A DNA stretch of 64,000 nt from Paracoccus fistulariae. GTDB lineage: Bacteria > Pseudomonadota > Alphaproteobacteria > Rhodobacterales > Rhodobacteraceae. Under the pieces are notes generated by a model. That model saw only the letters and a list, made by a program, of their open reading frames with translations, made no database searches and was not told the origin of the DNA. This document shows positions 63,832 to 64,000 of the stretch, piece by piece (within the stretch, counting starts at the first letter, position 1; every line of letters begins with the position of its first letter). The translations under genes were made by a program, and so were the position numbers. The stretch spans positions 1,770,001 through 1,834,000 of the forward strand of contig NZ_CP067136.1 of NCBI RefSeq assembly GCF_028553785.1, given 5' to 3'.

Positions 63832-64000
63832 GCCACAGCTTGCCCCTCCGCGTCTATTACGAAGATACCGATCTTGCCGGGATCGTCTATTACGCCAATT
63901 ACCTGAAATTCATCGAGCGTGGCCGGTCGGAATGGCTGCGCGATCTGGGCATCGATCAGCGCCGGATGAAGGATGAGGGAGGTCAGGTCTTTGCCGTCCG
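63828..64000 (+). CDS. ybgC: Tol-Pal-associated acyl-CoA thioesterase, N-terminal part (cut by window edge)
   Basis: The visible 57 residues begin with [43 protein letters not shown]. This carries the YbgC hotdog thioesterase active-site region (YEDTDxAGIVYYxNYLxxxERxR). YbgC hydrolyses short-chain acyl-CoA and heads the tol-pal gene cluster in many proteobacteria, so tolQ should follow outside the window. The start overlaps the previous stop by 4 bases. Confidence 0.93.
   Translation, partial: MSHSLPLRVYYEDTDLAGIVYYANYLKFIERGRSEWLRDLGIDQRRMKDEGGQVFAV

Noticed and set aside
1..64000. tRNA, rRNA or insertion sequences
   Set aside because: Reading all gaps showed no cloverleaf with a TTCGAATCC-type T-arm outside coding genes, no rRNA segments and no transposase motifs or terminal inverted repeats.

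Overview
The window is about 64 kb of a GC-rich alphaproteobacterial chromosome. It most resembles the Rhodobacterales, and Paracoccus or a close relative in particular. The pointers are an aa3-type cytochrome c oxidase operon (ctaC-ctaB-orf-ctaG-ctaE), a divergent pair for the ethylmalonyl-CoA pathway (ecm/ccr), the ParA-like division regulator MipZ, a PDH E1 beta subunit fused to a lipoyl domain, and a DUF1127 gene followed by 'cuckoo'-type small RNAs as in Rhodobacter sphaeroides. I found no rRNA, tRNA, CRISPR array or insertion sequence. The genus is an inference from gene content.

Layout. 1-1.5 kb: start of rplM (reverse), a hotdog thioesterase and an enoyl-CoA hydratase. 1.5-11.3 kb: reverse-strand division and cell-wall (dcw) cluster mraZ-rsmH-ftsL-ftsI-murE-murF-mraY-[small AT-rich membrane protein]-murD, with a promoter and 10-bp-periodic MraZ-like boxes far upstream. 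11.5-14.7 kb: mrp, a DUF1127 gene, a 550-bp array of twelve hairpins carrying CCTCC-type loops that ends in a terminator, and rlmJ. 14.7-19 kb: ftsB and pdhA-pdhB-pdhC. 19-25.7 kb: an RND efflux pump with its adaptor and a palindromic operator, mipZ, and an EamA permease. 25.7-27.6 kb: a type II restriction-modification pair whose nuclease has the active site and recognition residues of NgoMIV (GCCGGC). 27.7-29.8 kb: LysR regulator/azoreductase pair and a TonB-C domain protein.

30-35 kb: ffh, an acetyltransferase, chorismate mutase, then rpsP-orf46-rimM-trmD-rplS-rpmE, a translation cluster with several ATGA overlaps. 35-41 kb: an acyltransferase, ecm and ccr (divergent), and an amino-acid permease. 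41-46 kb: M48 protease, RecD-like helicase, EcsC protein, acetyltransferase, flavin reductase, apt. 46-51.5 kb: reverse operon SURF1-thrC-M16 peptidase-acetyltransferase-FAD oxidase. 51.6-55.2 kb: the cta operon. 55.4-60.8 kb: tldD, dprA, topA. 60.8-64 kb: a prephenate dehydrogenase-like gene, scoA-scoB (3-oxoacid CoA-transferase) behind a palindromic promoter, an unrecognised gene, and the start of ybgC.

The most notable element is the cuckoo RNA array at 13.26-13.81 kb. I read it as six two-hairpin units, where R. sphaeroides has four (CcsR1-4). All loops show anti-Shine-Dalgarno sequence, the stems vary with compensatory pairing, and the last hairpin doubles as the terminator. The pyruvate dehydrogenase operon lies 1.4 kb downstream. 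The second accessory feature is the NgoMIV-like restriction-modification island. Most of the remainder is ordinary housekeeping chromosome.
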